Below are positions 18,007-27,858 of a stretch of DNA of 64,000 bases, one piece after another. The position numbers and the translations under genes were made by a program. The first letter of the stretch is position 1, and each line of letters starts with the position of its first letter. This stretch comes from Roseiarcus sp963753135 (lineage in GTDB: Bacteria > Pseudomonadota > Alphaproteobacteria > Rhizobiales > Beijerinckiaceae): positions 62,001 to 126,000 of the forward strand of contig CAVWBA010000006.1 in the NCBI GenBank assembly GCA_963753135.1. Reading direction: 5' to 3'. The notes under the pieces were generated by a model. The model saw only the letters and a list, made by a program, of their open reading frames with translations, searched no databases and was not told the DNA's origin.

Positions 18007-18879
18007 TCACCCCCCCAGCATAAGCCTCGACATGCTCGACATGAGCGCAGTCGAGAAGATCGGCTGTGACGCGCCAGTGAAGTTATTGAGCGCGCTGCCC
18101 AGCACGGAGCCATTCGAACTGATGACACTGGCTAGGACAGCGGCGGCGCCCGCCTGTTCAGAGGTCGAATTGCCCGAATCGACCGTGAGGCCGGAAGTCG
18201 CGCCGGAGCTCGGCCCATAGGTGTAGTCGTACATTGCAGTGAATCGCTCGGTCAGCTGCGTGAGCTTGGCCGGGTCTTTCAGGTCGGAGAGAGGCATGAG
18301 CTCAGAAAGCGTTTGCGGTTTGAGGTCGCTCGCCGCCGTTGGCGAGAGCCCCATGATCGTTCCCGCCGCCTCCAAAAGATTGGTATCCGCCAAAATCCCT
18401 TCTTCGCTGGTGACCGTCGGCGCCACGCGCTGAAAATAGAGCGCAAGCTGGACGCCCACGTCCTCAGAGCCCTGATCGCTTTCCAGCTGCTGCTCGACAT
18501 AGTCGCTCGTTGTCGTCTGGACAGAACTCGACGACGAAGGCGGGACTGAGCCGCTGTCGACGAAATCAAACGCCGCGGCGAACGCCTTCCACTGCGGATT
18601 GGGCAGGGTGTTGGCGAGGCTTTTCGGGTTGGAAACCCCGCCTTCGAGCACCTTGGTGATGAGTCCCGTCGCGTTGATTTGGTCGCCGAGGCCATAGGCG
18701 TTGAGCGCGTAGGACAAGAGCCGATAGTTGCCGACAAGATCGCCGATCGACTTCACCGAGCCGATATTGGCCTCGTAATACGCGGTCGCTGTTTTTACCG
18801 CCGGTTCGGCCGCAGTCATCGCCTGATAGCGAGCCAGGTTCTGCGATACGGCGAGAAAGGCGGTTGTCGTGCTTGTCAT
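18007..18879 (-). CDS. DUF1217 flagellar-region protein
   Basis: The 290-residue protein starts MTSTTTAFLAVSQNLARYQA and has two copies of the helical DUF1217 unit (for example VKSIGDLVGNYRLLSYALNA), ending in MSSMSRLMLGG. DUF1217 genes occur within rhizobial flagellar clusters and are thought to encode flagellum-associated secreted proteins. It has no signal peptide, consistent with flagellar export. The Ser-rich centre is low complexity. Exact role unknown. Confidence 0.82.
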   Translation of the reverse strand: MTSTTTAFLAVSQNLARYQAMTAAEPAVKTATAYYEANIGSVKSIGDLVGNYRLLSYALNAYGLGDQINATGLITKVLEGGVSNPKSLANTLPNPQWKAFAAAFDFVDSGSVPPSSSSSVQTTTSDYVEQQLESDQGSEDVGVQLALYFQRVAPTVTSEEGILADTNLLEAAGTIMGLSPTAASDLKPQTLSELMPLSDLKDPAKLTQLTERFTAMYDYTYGPSSGATSGLTVDSGNSTSEQAGAAAVLASVISSNGSVLGSALNNFTGASQPIFSTALMSSMSRLMLGG

Positions 18880-18996
18880 TGGGATTCGCAGGAACAGGCT
18901 GGAAACGCCGAGGGGCGGCCAGCCTGACGCCTGATCCTAGCGGCCAAGTCCTGCGCCTCGGTTAACCTGGACCGCGTTGCTCCGGCCAATGCGGCG

Positions 18997-19260
18997 TTAC
19001 TTGTCAGCGCGACGCGGGTCGAGGCCGGCTTCGGCAATGAGGTCTCCGCCTCGGACGCCCGTAAGCTCGGCGATCGCGTCAGCCAGCGAAGCAACGGAAT
19101 CGTGGCGCATGAACTGCGCAAGGAGCGCCAGCTCGCGCTCCTCTTCGGCCGCGCGGACGCGAAGAGGCTCGTCCCGGTCTGCCGTCGGCCGGTTCCGCGG
19201 CTTTTCGCATAATCGGCAATCCCTGACCCGCAGATTCGCGGAGCGGCCGAATTGTGCCAC
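18997..19260 (-). CDS. possible small protein, unknown
   Basis: The last ~55 residues (RAAEEERELALLAQFMRHDS, then VASLADAIAELTG) have the composition of a real helical protein. A GTG at 19260 would give 87 residues, but no clear ribosome-binding site is seen and the start is a guess. It lies downstream of the LysR gene on the same strand. No family recognised. Confidence 0.35.
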   Translation of the reverse strand: MAQFGRSANLRVRDCRLCEKPRNRPTADRDEPLRVRAAEEERELALLAQFMRHDSVASLADAIAELTGVRGGDLIAEAGLDPRRADK

Positions 19261-19331
19261 CGTCGGGTTGGGAAATGCGTGTCGAATTGTAACAAAATGC
19301 AACTTTGACGAGTGGCGTGCGTGCTCATGCG

Positions 19332-20183
19332 TTATTCTGAGTGAAGCGCTTCGACAACGGTTTCGACCCAGCGGCGGCTTGCGATCGCCAGCGCCTGTGA
19401 ACGCGCTAACAAAAACAGCGTAACCTCGGGTAATGGCGGAAGCCGCTTGTCGGAGCACACTCCGAGTCCATCTGGCGCGAGCCCATCGATCATCGGCGTG
19501 ACACCCAATCCGGCTCCCGCGCCGGCTGCGAGCACGGCAAAATTCGAACAGGTGCAGACGATCTCGAATCTCCGTTCCTGGGCGCGCAACGCGCCAATCG
19601 CGACCTCGTGAAACGGCCATCCCGGCGGCGGGAGAACGAGCGGCAGCGGCCGACCGTCTTGTTCGTCTTCAGGCGTCTGGCCGAACCAGCGCAGCTGACC
19701 CCGCCATTGTTCGATCCTGCTAGGCTCGCTCTCGCCGGTCCCGACGATAAAAGCAACGTCAAGCGCGTTCTGACGAAAAGCGGCCGAAAGCGCCTGCGAG
19801 CTGTCGATGGTCACCTCAAATGTCGTGACGGCCTGGGCGTCAGCACGCAGTTCATTGAGCCGCGGCGCCAGAATTGGGGCAAACTCGCTTGGCATGCCAA
19901 TCCGTATCGCATCGTTCGGATTGTTGCGTCCAAGCTCGTCGAGCATGTCGTCATGCAGCCGCAGCAGGCGCTTTCCATAGTCGAAGCAGACTTCCCCCAC
20001 CGGCGACAATTCGAAGCGTCCGCCTTTCCTGAACAATGGCGCTTCGACGAGTTCCTCGAGCCGTTTAACTTGAAGGCTGATTGTCGGCTGTGTTCGTCCC
20101 AGTTCCTCCGCGGCGCGGGTGAAGCCTCGCGCCTCCACGACGGCGACAAAGGCTCGTAGAATGTCGATGGGGATGCCGCGCAT
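19332..20183 (-). CDS. LysR-family transcriptional regulator
   Basis: The 283-residue protein has the LysR winged HTH at residues 5-64 (RGFTRAAEELGRTQPTISLQ) and a substrate-binding-like effector domain. The ATG at 20183 follows GGGAGG at six bases and is preferred over the open frame 25 codons upstream. The N-terminal wording (IDILRAFVAVVEARGFTRAA) recalls LrhA, a flagellar and stress repressor in enterobacteria; since it borders a flagellar region that link is attractive but only inferred. It is divergent from a stand-alone winged-helix gene across a palindrome-rich gap. Confidence 0.85.
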   Translation of the reverse strand: MRGIPIDILRAFVAVVEARGFTRAAEELGRTQPTISLQVKRLEELVEAPLFRKGGRFELSPVGEVCFDYGKRLLRLHDDMLDELGRNNPNDAIRIGMPSEFAPILAPRLNELRADAQAVTTFEVTIDSSQALSAAFRQNALDVAFIVGTGESEPSRIEQWRGQLRWFGQTPEDEQDGRPLPLVLPPPGWPFHEVAIGALRAQERRFEIVCTCSNFAVLAAGAGAGLGVTPMIDGLAPDGLGVCSDKRLPPLPEVTLFLLARSQALAIASRRWVETVVEALHSE

Positions 20184-20581
20184 GAAGAGCCTCCCAGATA
20201 GGACTCTGTTTCCATGTGTACAATGTTTTCGCTCCCGCCATAACCGGCGGACATGCAACTATTCGCGTGTTGCGCCGGGCGCGGTCCGGTCACGGAGAGA
20301 TGAAGGCGCGAACTCAAACAACCAAGCTTCGATTTTCCTTACGCTTGCGTCGATTGACGTATCGGCAGGGGAGCGGAGATACTTTTTCAATATTGAAACA
20401 GAGAATGCAAAGATAGATCGTAACATGTGGCTTCGCACAGCTCTCGAACACCCTCCCCGGCCCGAACTCAAATAAATAACTGCCTGACGTATCGTCAGTA
20501 ATTGACAACGATACATGTCCTGTTTCGAATCAATTTGACTGTGGCGATTCGCAGGGCAGCGGCAATCGAGGGCGGGGCGAG
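20184..20581. promoter_or_regulatory. divergent regulatory gap with palindromic boxes
   Basis: The 398-base gap between two divergent regulators contains CTGACG-TAT-CGTCAG at 20484-20498, a perfect 6-3-6 palindrome; a near copy TTGACG-TAT-CGGCAG at 20354-20368; a related TTGACAACGATAC at 20502-20514; and a perfect 14-base palindrome TTTCAATATTGAAA at 20385-20398. These look like operator sites. No gene is supported inside it. Confidence 0.6.
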
Positions 20582-21082
20582 ATGCAGATCCATATTCTTG
20601 AAGACGTTGGGCCGGAGCTGGTGGCAATTGATAACGCCGTTCGGCGCCGCGGGCTTGAGATCGGCCGCGCGCAATCCGTCGAGCCGATCGAGAAACTCTA
20701 CATGTTCGCGGGCTGGACCCTCGATGAGACGACGCGAGACCTCCTCGATCCGACTGGGCAGCGTGTCGACCTCACGTCGTCCGAGTTCGACCTGTTGATG
20801 GCGCTTCTGCACCATCCCGGCCAGCCACTGTCGCGCGCGGCGCTTCTCGGTGTCTTGCGCGGGCGCCAGTGGACATATTTCGATCGGTCGATCGACACGC
20901 TGGTCGCGCGGCTACGGAAGAAACTTGACGATGGGTCGGATCGGCCTCCCCTGATTCGCTCGGTGCGAGGCGTCGGCTATGTGTTCTGCGCCGCGGTCGC
21001 AAAGCTTGGCGATCAAGACCGATCCGCTGCCTTTTCGCGCGCCGCGCCCAAGGACGGAGCCGACCGGCTTCTCTCTCCTTGA
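20582..21082 (+). CDS. stand-alone OmpR-type winged-helix regulator
   Basis: The 166-residue protein has an OmpR/PhoB-type DNA-binding domain at about residues 48-138 (SSEFDLLMALLHHPGQPLSR, then RSIDTLVARLRKKLDD and IRSVRGVGYVF). The first 45 residues are too short for a receiver domain, so no phosphorylation site exists. No receiver-like frame is found upstream, so this appears complete rather than cut. It may be regulated through the palindromes in its own upstream gap or by partner binding. Confidence 0.75.
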   Translation: MQIHILEDVGPELVAIDNAVRRRGLEIGRAQSVEPIEKLYMFAGWTLDETTRDLLDPTGQRVDLTSSEFDLLMALLHHPGQPLSRAALLGVLRGRQWTYFDRSIDTLVARLRKKLDDGSDRPPLIRSVRGVGYVFCAAVAKLGDQDRSAAFSRAAPKDGADRLLSP

Positions 21083-21229
21083 GGACCAGCGTCGCGGCCA
21101 GGTTGCGCAAGCGCGACCTTACGCGCCAGCTTCGCCATCCTTAGCGCCGGTGCGATTGACGACCCGCTAAGGCGGTTCTATCCATGGCCACGCGTTGTAT
21201 TTTCGCGAAGGTCTCACATTGCGGCGACA

Positions 21230-21847
21230 ATGATCCGGTTTCATCGTAACGATTTGCCCGCCGAAGCGTTGTTCGGCGAGGCGGCGGCGATTGACACCGA
21301 GACGTTGGGGCTCGCCGTTGGCCGCGATCGGCTTTGCGTCGTGCAGGTCTCGCGCGGCGATGGGACGGCGGACATCGTGCAAATCGCCGCCGGCCAGACA
21401 AGCGCTCCCAATCTTGGGCGGCTGCTAACCGATCCGACGATCGTCAAACTCTTCCACTATGGCCGTTTCGATATGGCGGTGCTGCATCATGCGTTCGGCG
21501 TCATGGCTGCGCCGGTCTATTGCACCAAGATCGCCTCGAAGATTGCGCGAACCTATACCGACCGCCACGGCCTCAAGGACCTAACGCGCGAATTGCTTAA
21601 CGTCGAGATCTCCAAGCAGCAACAATCGTCCGATTGGGGGGCCGACACCTTAAGCGAGGGGCAGCTCGCCTATGCGGCATCGGACGTGTTGCATCTGCAC
21701 GCCTTGCGCGAGAAGCTTGACGCCATGCTGAAACGCGAGGGCCGGGACGGACTCGCGCGCGCCGCCTTCGCTTATCTCCCCGATCGCGTCCGCCTCGACC
21801 TCGCGGGGTTCGAGGCGATGGACGTTTTTTCGCACGGCTACCCTTGA
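21230..21847 (+). CDS. rnd: ribonuclease D (3'-5' exonuclease)
   Basis: The 205-residue protein carries the DEDDy exonuclease motifs: AIDTETLGL (residues 20-28), LFHYGRFDMAVL near 76 and YAASDVLHLHAL near 144 with the Tyr and final Asp. It trims RNA 3' ends, mainly tRNA precursors. The HRDC domain of longer RNase D is absent, as in the short alphaproteobacterial form. It converges on rph, another tRNA 3'-processing enzyme. Confidence 0.88.
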   Translation: MIRFHRNDLPAEALFGEAAAIDTETLGLAVGRDRLCVVQVSRGDGTADIVQIAAGQTSAPNLGRLLTDPTIVKLFHYGRFDMAVLHHAFGVMAAPVYCTKIASKIARTYTDRHGLKDLTRELLNVEISKQQQSSDWGADTLSEGQLAYAASDVLHLHALREKLDAMLKREGRDGLARAAFAYLPDRVRLDLAGFEAMDVFSHGYP

Positions 21848-21854
21848 CTTTGTT

Positions 21855-21875
21855 GACGCGGCCGATGGCCGCGTC
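21855..21875. terminator. two-way terminator-like hairpin between rnd and rph
   Basis: GACGCGGCC-GAT-GGCCGCGTC forms a perfect 9-base stem with a 3-base loop, between the stop of rnd (21847) and the stop of rph (21909). Convergent placement suggests termination from both sides, though there is no U-tract. A close variant occurs at 55300-55320. Confidence 0.55.
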
Positions 21876-21908
21876 GGACGCCCTCAGCGAGCGCGCCTAC
21901 AATCGCCG

Positions 21909-22631
21909 TCAGGGGCCGGCCGCAACCGCCGCCTTCTGCATGGCGACGAGCTGCCGGACGCCGTTGCGCGCCAAGCCCAGCATCCGGATGAGCTCCTCCT
22001 CCGTGAATGGCGCGCCCTCCGCAGACCCCTGAACTTCGACCAGGCCTCCCAGGCCCGTCATGACAAAATTCGCGTCGGTGTGGGCGGTCGAGTCCTCGGC
22101 ATAGTCGAGATCGATCATCGCCTCGCCGCCGACAATGCCGCAGGATACGGCAGCGACATGATCCTTGAGCGGGCTCTCACGCAGGATGGAGCGCTGCGCC
22201 ATCCAGTGCAGGCAGTCGCGCAGCGCGATCCATGCGCCGGTGATCGAGGCGGTGCGGGTGCCGCCGTCCGCCTGCAGGACGTCGCAATCGATGGTGATCT
22301 GTCGTTCACCAAGCCGCGGCAGGTCCACGACCGATCGCAGCGATCGGCCGATCAGGCGCTGAATCTCCTGGCTGCGGCCGGAAACTTTGCCGGCCGCCGA
22401 TTCGCGCTTGGTGCGGGTCAGCGTCGCGCGCGGAAGCATCGCGTATTCGGCCGTCACCCATCCGCGTCCCTGTCCGCGCAGCCAGGGCGGCGGCTTGTCC
22501 TCGAGCGAGGCCGCGCACAGCACATGCGTTTCGCCGAAGCGGACGAGACATGACCCTTCCGCATAGCGCGCCACGCCGCGCTCGAAACTCACGGAGCGCA
22601 TTTCATCGGCGGCGCGTTTGGACAGACGCAT
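21909..22631 (-). CDS. rph: ribonuclease PH
   Basis: The 240-residue protein is a phosphate-dependent exonuclease that trims the 3' ends of tRNAs. The sequence matches the family throughout: SKRAADEMRSVSFERGVARY, TLTRTKRESAAGKVSGRSQE, EIQRLIGRSLRSVVDLPRLG, ITIDCDVLQADGGTRTASIT and ALRDCLHWM. Length is normal and no frame breaks are seen. Confidence 0.95.
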   Translation of the reverse strand: MRLSKRAADEMRSVSFERGVARYAEGSCLVRFGETHVLCAASLEDKPPPWLRGQGRGWVTAEYAMLPRATLTRTKRESAAGKVSGRSQEIQRLIGRSLRSVVDLPRLGERQITIDCDVLQADGGTRTASITGAWIALRDCLHWMAQRSILRESPLKDHVAAVSCGIVGGEAMIDLDYAEDSTAHTDANFVMTGLGGLVEVQGSAEGAPFTEEELIRMLGLARNGVRQLVAMQKAAVAAGP

Positions 22632-22794
22632 GGGCGAACCTCCCTTCTGTTATTATCCGATCTAGCGGCAGACGCTTCGCCTGGCAAATTCGCTTGAACG
22701 AGCGCATCTCGCTGTTAGTGCGCTCCTTGCGTTGACCATCAGCGACTGCGTCTCTAGGGTCGCCGCCCCATATCGACCCGATGACAAGACCTCC

Positions 22795-23722
22795 ATGCCG
22801 TCCGCCAAAGACGCCGCGCTCAATCCGGCCAAATCGTTTCAGGGCCTCATCCTCACCCTGCAGACCTTCTGGGCTCGTCAGGGTTGCGTGATGCTGCAGC
22901 CCTACGACATGGAGGTTGGCGCGGGCACGTTTCATCCGGCGACGACGCTGCGCTCGCTTGGACCTAAGCCGTGGAAAGCAGCTTACGTTCAGCCATCGCG
23001 CCGGCCAAAGGACGGACGCTACGGCGAGAATCCCAACCGGCTGCAACATTATTATCAGTATCAGGTGATCCTCAAGCCTTCGCCTGAGAACCTGCAGGAG
23101 CTCTATCTCGCCTCGCTTGCTGCGATCGGCGTCGATATGACGCTGCACGATGTGCGCTTCGTCGAGGACGATTGGGAGAGTCCGACGCTCGGCGCATGGG
23201 GCTTGGGATGGGAATGCTGGTGCGACGGCATGGAGGTGTCGCAGTTCACCTATTTCCAGCAGGTCGCGGGTTTCGAATGCGCGCCGGTTTCCGGCGAGCT
23301 GACCTATGGTCTTGAGCGACTGGCGATGTATGTGCAGGGCGTCGAGAGCGTGTACGACATCAACTTCAATGGGGGCGAGGGCGCGGAGCGCGTTGCTTAC
23401 GGCGACGTGTTCCTGCAAGCGGAGGAGGAATATTCCCGCTTCAACTTCGAGCACGCCAACACGGACATTCTGTTCCAGCATTTCAAGGACGCCGAAGCGG
23501 AATGCATGTCGCTCCTCAAGCGGGGCGCGTCCGGCGAGCGCCACCTCATGGCGCTTCCGGCTTATGACCAGTGCATCAAGGCGAGCCATGTGTTCAATTT
23601 GCTTGACGCGCGCGGCGCCATATCGGTCACCGAGCGCCAGAGCTATATCCTGAGAGTCCGCGAGCTCGCCCGGGCCTGCGGCGCGGCGTGGCTCAGGACG
23701 GCGGGCGGCGCGCGCGGCGTAA
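22795..23722 (+). CDS. glyQ: glycyl-tRNA synthetase alpha subunit
   Basis: The alpha subunit holds the aminoacylation active site; the family match is end to end (QTFWARQGCVMLQPYDMEVG, PKPWKAAYVQPSRRPKDGR, GWECWCDGMEVSQFTYFQQV, YDQCIKASHVFNLLDARG, ERQSYILRVRELARACG). The ATG at 22795 is the natural start. As written, the frame has no stop and runs into glyS. A one-base slip in the GC-rich tract 23700-23718 would use the TAA at 23720-23722 and give about 308 residues, the normal size, so an indel is likelier than a true fusion. Confidence 0.9.
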
Positions 23723-23724
23723 AT

Positions 23725-26303
23725 ATGCCTGACCTTTTGCTCGAACTGTTCAGCGAAGAAATCCCCGCCCGCATGCAGCGGCAGGCGGCGGAGGATCTGA
23801 AGCGGCTCGTCACCGACGCGCTTGTCGAGCGCAATTTGCTCTACGAGGGCGCGCAAAGCTTTGTCACGCCTCGACGCTTGACCCTGCATGTCGTCGGCCT
23901 GCCGGCTGCACAGCCCGACTTGCGCGAGGAGCGCAAGGGCCCGCGCGTTGGCGCTCCCGACGCGGCGATCCAGGGCTTCTTGAAGAGCGCGGGGCTCAAG
24001 ACGCATCGAGGACGCGCGCGTCGAGACCGACCCGAGGAAGGGTCGAGTTCTATGTCGCGGTGATCGAGAAGCCGGGGCGCGAGACGAAGGACGCGATCGC
24101 CGAGATCATCCCGGCGATCATCCGCTCTTTTCCATGGCCGAAATCGATGCGCTGGGGCGATTACCGGCCACCGCGTTCGGTGGGGCACTGGAGGATGGGT
24201 TACGAAACGATTTCGATGGACATCGCTAGCCAGGATGCACTTCGCTGGGTGCGCCCTTTGCGCGGCATTGTTTGCACGCTCGCCACGCAACACGATACGG
24301 CGGAGATTGTTCACTTCGATCTGACGCTCACGGGCTTAAATCGGGCGACGTGACCTGGGGCCATCGCTTCATGGCGCCTGAGCCGATTCATGTTCGCCGT
24401 TACGACGATTATGTTGACGCGCTGCACAAGGCGAAGGTCGTGCTCGACGCCGACCGGCGCAAGGCGATCATCCTCGCCGATTCCAAAGAGCTCGCCTTCG
24501 CCCAGGGGCTGACGCTTGTTGAGGACGAGGGTCTGCTCGAGGAAGTCGCGGGCCTGGTCGAATGGCCGGTCGTGCTCATGGGCGAGTTCGAGGCGGCGTT
24601 CCTCGATCTTCCGCCCGAAGTCATTCGCGCCACCATCCGCGCCAATCAGAAATGTTTCGTGCTCCGGGACGGCGCCGGGAAACTCGCCAATAAATTCATC
24701 CTGGTCTCGAACTTGGTCGCTCCCGATGGCGGCGCGGCGATCGCGGCCGGCAACGGGCGCGTCGTGCGCGCGCGCCTCGCCGACGCGCGCCACTTCTGGC
24801 TGACCGATCGCGCGCCGTCTGCCCGACGCCAAGGACAAAGACGGCCAAGCCGCTCGACCAGCGTCTGGAGAAATTCGAGCGAGTGGTCTTTCATGAGAAG
24901 CTTGGCACGCAAGGCGAGCGGATCGCGCGCATTGAGGCGTTGGCGCGTGAGCTTGCGCCCGATAGTCGGCGCAGATGCTGAACTCGCGGCGCGCGCGGCC
25001 CATCTCGCCAAGGCTGATCTCGCGACGGAAATGGTCGGCGAGTTTCCCGAGATTGCAGGGGCTCATGGGACGCTATTACGCGATCCGCGCAAGGTGAGGA
25101 GCCGAGCGTCGCTGATGCGATCGAGGAGCACTACAAGCCGCAAGGACCGAACGACCGCATCCCGACTTCGCCCGTCTCGATCGCGGTCGCGCTCGCCGAC
25201 AAGCTCGACACGCTCGTCGGCTTCTGGGCGATCGACGAAAAGCCAACCGGCAGCAAGGATCCTTATGCGTTGACGGCGCGCGGCGCTGGGCGTGATCCGC
25301 ATGATTCTGGAGAACAGGCTGCGCTTCAGACTTAGTGACGGGCTGCGATGGGCCTTGCTCAACCATATTGTCAGCGGTTTTCAGCCTCAAGCGGGATATC
25401 TCTCGCTTGCGGTGAGATACGAGATACCTGAAGAAAAAGAACCGGCTCGGGGTTGGTGGTCCAGCCCGTTCCGAACCTTAGTGGATTACGACGGCTTCGT
25501 GTCCGACCACGGTGGTGACGCCCAATATTTCCAGAGCGGCTATCCGGGGCTCGATGGTGACGACGACGAACCAAAAATCATTCTGCTGAAACAAAGCTAT
25601 GACGAGATTGTTCGACGTCTCGAACGTTTGGATGAACTCGTTAGACATGCGAAGTCTTGGGATGTTTTCGAACCGATTGGAGAGCTGGAGTCACCTGGTG
25701 GCAGGAGCTTTACCGAGCATTCTGACACGAGTCCGTATCGGAGCACCTACGAAGGGCCAGCCAAGCTCTTGGCCGCGAGCCTCCTCGCCTTCTTCGCCGA
25801 CCGCCTGAAAGTCTACCTCCGCGAGAAGGGCGCGCGGCACGATCTCATCGACGCGGTGTTCGCGCTGCCGGGCCAGGACGATCTGCTCATGATCGTTCGC
25901 CGGGTCGAAGCGCTGGGGCGGCTGCTCGACACTGAGGACGGCAAGAACTTGCTCACCGGCTATCGCCGCGCCGCCAACATCCTGCGCGCCGAGGAAAAGA
26001 AGGACGGCGCCGAAGCCTTCGCCGGCAAGCATGTTGCAGACCACGCTCGCTCCGCCGGCGGAAAGATACCTTGCCGACGCCGTCGCCACGGCTGGCGCGG
26101 CGGCGCGCGAGCGCGTGGCCGCCGAGGATTTCGAGGGCGCGATGCGGGCGCTCGCGACGTTACGCGCGCCCGTCGACGCCTTCTTCCTCGACGTGACGGT
26201 CAACGATCCCGACCCTCAGATACGAGCGAACCGATTGAGATTGCTCAATGAATTGCGCGAGGCGATGCACGGCGTCGCGGACTTCTCCAGGGTCGCCGGC
26301 TAG
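23725..26303 (+). pseudogene. glyS: glycyl-tRNA synthetase beta subunit, broken by many frameshifts
   Basis: The start (MPDLLLELFSEEIPARMQRQ) and many family blocks are present in order: AEIIPAIIRSFPWPKSMRWG, TWGHRFMAPEPI, IRATIRANQKCFVLRDG, ERVVFHEKLGTQGER, AKADLATEMVGEFPE, ADKLDTLVGFWAIDEKPTGS, LLAFFADRLKVYLREKGARH and the DALR-type end. They lie in changing frames, with slips near 24003, 24043, 24345, 24820, 24838, 24957, 25053, 25090, 25275 and 26040. Two stretches look inserted: about 27 residues after SMRWG (24163-24245) and about 110 residues at 25400-25760. Without a working copy the alpha-2-beta-2 enzyme would be dead. Confidence 0.8.
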
Positions 26304-26386
26304 GCCGCCTCCTTTAAGAAACCGCTCGCAGCGCCTAAATGGCGGCGGGGGCGCATGGGGCGCGCGCGCGAATAAGGAACAGAGCC

Positions 26387-27010
26387 ATGGCGCTGAGAGA
26401 AGAGAATCTTGAAGGGGCGTCCGGCGGCGGCAAGACGATCAGCGACGCCGAGGCCGAGGACGCGTTCCGCACCATACTCAAATGGATCGGCGAGGACGCT
26501 ACTCGCGACGGCCTGATTGAGACGCCCGACCGCCTTGTGCGCGCCTATCGCGAATATTTTGCCGGCTATGAGGAAGACCCGCACGAGGTTTTGCGCAAGA
26601 CCTTCAGCGAGGTCGACGGCTATGACGAGATGATCGTGCTGCGCGGCGTGACTTTCGAGAGCCATTGCGAGCATCATATCGCGCCAATCATTGGCCGGGT
26701 TTGGGTCGGCTACATTCCCGACAAACGGGTCGTCGGGATCTCCAAGCTCGCGCGCGTCGTCGAGATCTTCTCCAAGCGGCTGCAGATTCAGGAGCGGCTG
26801 ACGGCGCAGATCGCCAATGCGGTCGACGAGGTGCTGAAACCTGCCGGCGTTGCGGTGGTGGTCAAGGCCGCGCATCATTGCATGATCGACCGTGGCGTCC
26901 GCAAGCGCGGCGCCGACCTCGTCACCAGCCGAATGCTGGGCGTGTTTCGCGACCAGGCGCAGACCCGGCAGGAATTCCTGTCGCTCGTCAATTCGGACAG
27001 CCACGAATAA
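26387..27010 (+). CDS. folE: GTP cyclohydrolase I
   Basis: The 207-residue enzyme makes 7,8-dihydroneopterin triphosphate from GTP, the first step of folate synthesis. Zinc and active-site motifs are intact: ESHCEHHIAPIIGRVWVGYI near residue 93, GISKLARVVEIFSKRLQIQE, and VKAAHHCMIDRGVRKRGADL near 160. The ATG at 26387 follows AAGGA at about nine bases; the frame is open 16 codons upstream. It is followed eight bases later by a DHFR-like gene. Confidence 0.96.
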   Translation: MALREENLEGASGGGKTISDAEAEDAFRTILKWIGEDATRDGLIETPDRLVRAYREYFAGYEEDPHEVLRKTFSEVDGYDEMIVLRGVTFESHCEHHIAPIIGRVWVGYIPDKRVVGISKLARVVEIFSKRLQIQERLTAQIANAVDEVLKPAGVAVVVKAAHHCMIDRGVRKRGADLVTSRMLGVFRDQAQTRQEFLSLVNSDSHE

Positions 27011-27018
27011 CGCGCCGC

Positions 27019-27567
27019 ATGATCGGCGCCTATCGCATCGAAGCCTATGTCATCGCCTCAGCCGATGGCATGCTGGCGGATGTGCATGGGGTTCAGCCAG
27101 CGTCGCTTCACTTCGCGGCCGACCAGCGACAGTTCGAGAACGGCCTCGACCATGCCGCCGCGGTCGTCAATGGGCGCCACTCGGCGGAAGGCCAGCCGAA
27201 CTCGATGAGCCGCCGCCGGCTCATCGTCACTCGCCAAGTCGCCGGCCTCGCCCCCGATCCCGACAACCCCAAAGCGCGGCTCTGGAATCCGGCCGGCGCG
27301 TCTTTGGAGGAGGCGTGCGCGGCGCTCGGGTTGAACTCAGGGACGGTCGTCGTCATCGGCGGCCCGCAGGTCTACGTTCTGTTTCTCAAGCTGGGCTATG
27401 ATTGTTTCCACCTGAGTCGCGCCGTGAAAGTGCGCCTGCCCGGCGGCTTGCCGTTGTTCGGCGGCGACCCGGACGCTGCACTTGCGGCCGCTGGTCTCAA
27501 AGCGCGGCCGCCGGTCTGGCTCGAAGACGGGCTGACGCTGACCGACTGGGTTCGGGCGGTGAAGTAG
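27019..27567 (+). CDS. dihydrofolate reductase / RibD-like reductase
   Basis: The 182-residue protein has the shortened DHFR-like fold of RibD C-terminal reductases: IEAYVIASADGMLADVHG at the start, AAAVVNGRHSAEG in place of the usual MGRKT, and VVIGGPQVYVLFLKLGYDCF near residue 118. The substrate is not certain; placement just after folE, and about 500 bases before folA on the other strand, suggests a pterin or flavin precursor. Start ATG at 27019. Confidence 0.75.
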   Translation: MIGAYRIEAYVIASADGMLADVHGVQPASLHFAADQRQFENGLDHAAAVVNGRHSAEGQPNSMSRRRLIVTRQVAGLAPDPDNPKARLWNPAGASLEEACAALGLNSGTVVVIGGPQVYVLFLKLGYDCFHLSRAVKVRLPGGLPLFGGDPDAALAAAGLKARPPVWLEDGLTLTDWVRAVK

Positions 27568-27858
27568 ACGGCGGGGCGCGGCGGATCATCGGCGCGGGGG
27601 TACCGAGCAAGCGGTTGAAATTGCTGAGAAGGTTTGGCCTCCAGCCCGCCGACCCGATGAGCGGAAAATAAAGCCTCCCTGATTGTCCCCCATTGCGGAA
27701 CAATCCGGCGCACCCGTCGTTGATAGGGGTTGTCGTATCTATGCTCCGAGTGAGGCTCTACAAATCTGTCAGTTGTTACACCGCTAGAATTCAATCATTA
27801 GCTGTAAGGGATCTGAGGGTTCTTGATGGCTTGATGGCTTAGCGGCGGGGAGATGAAC

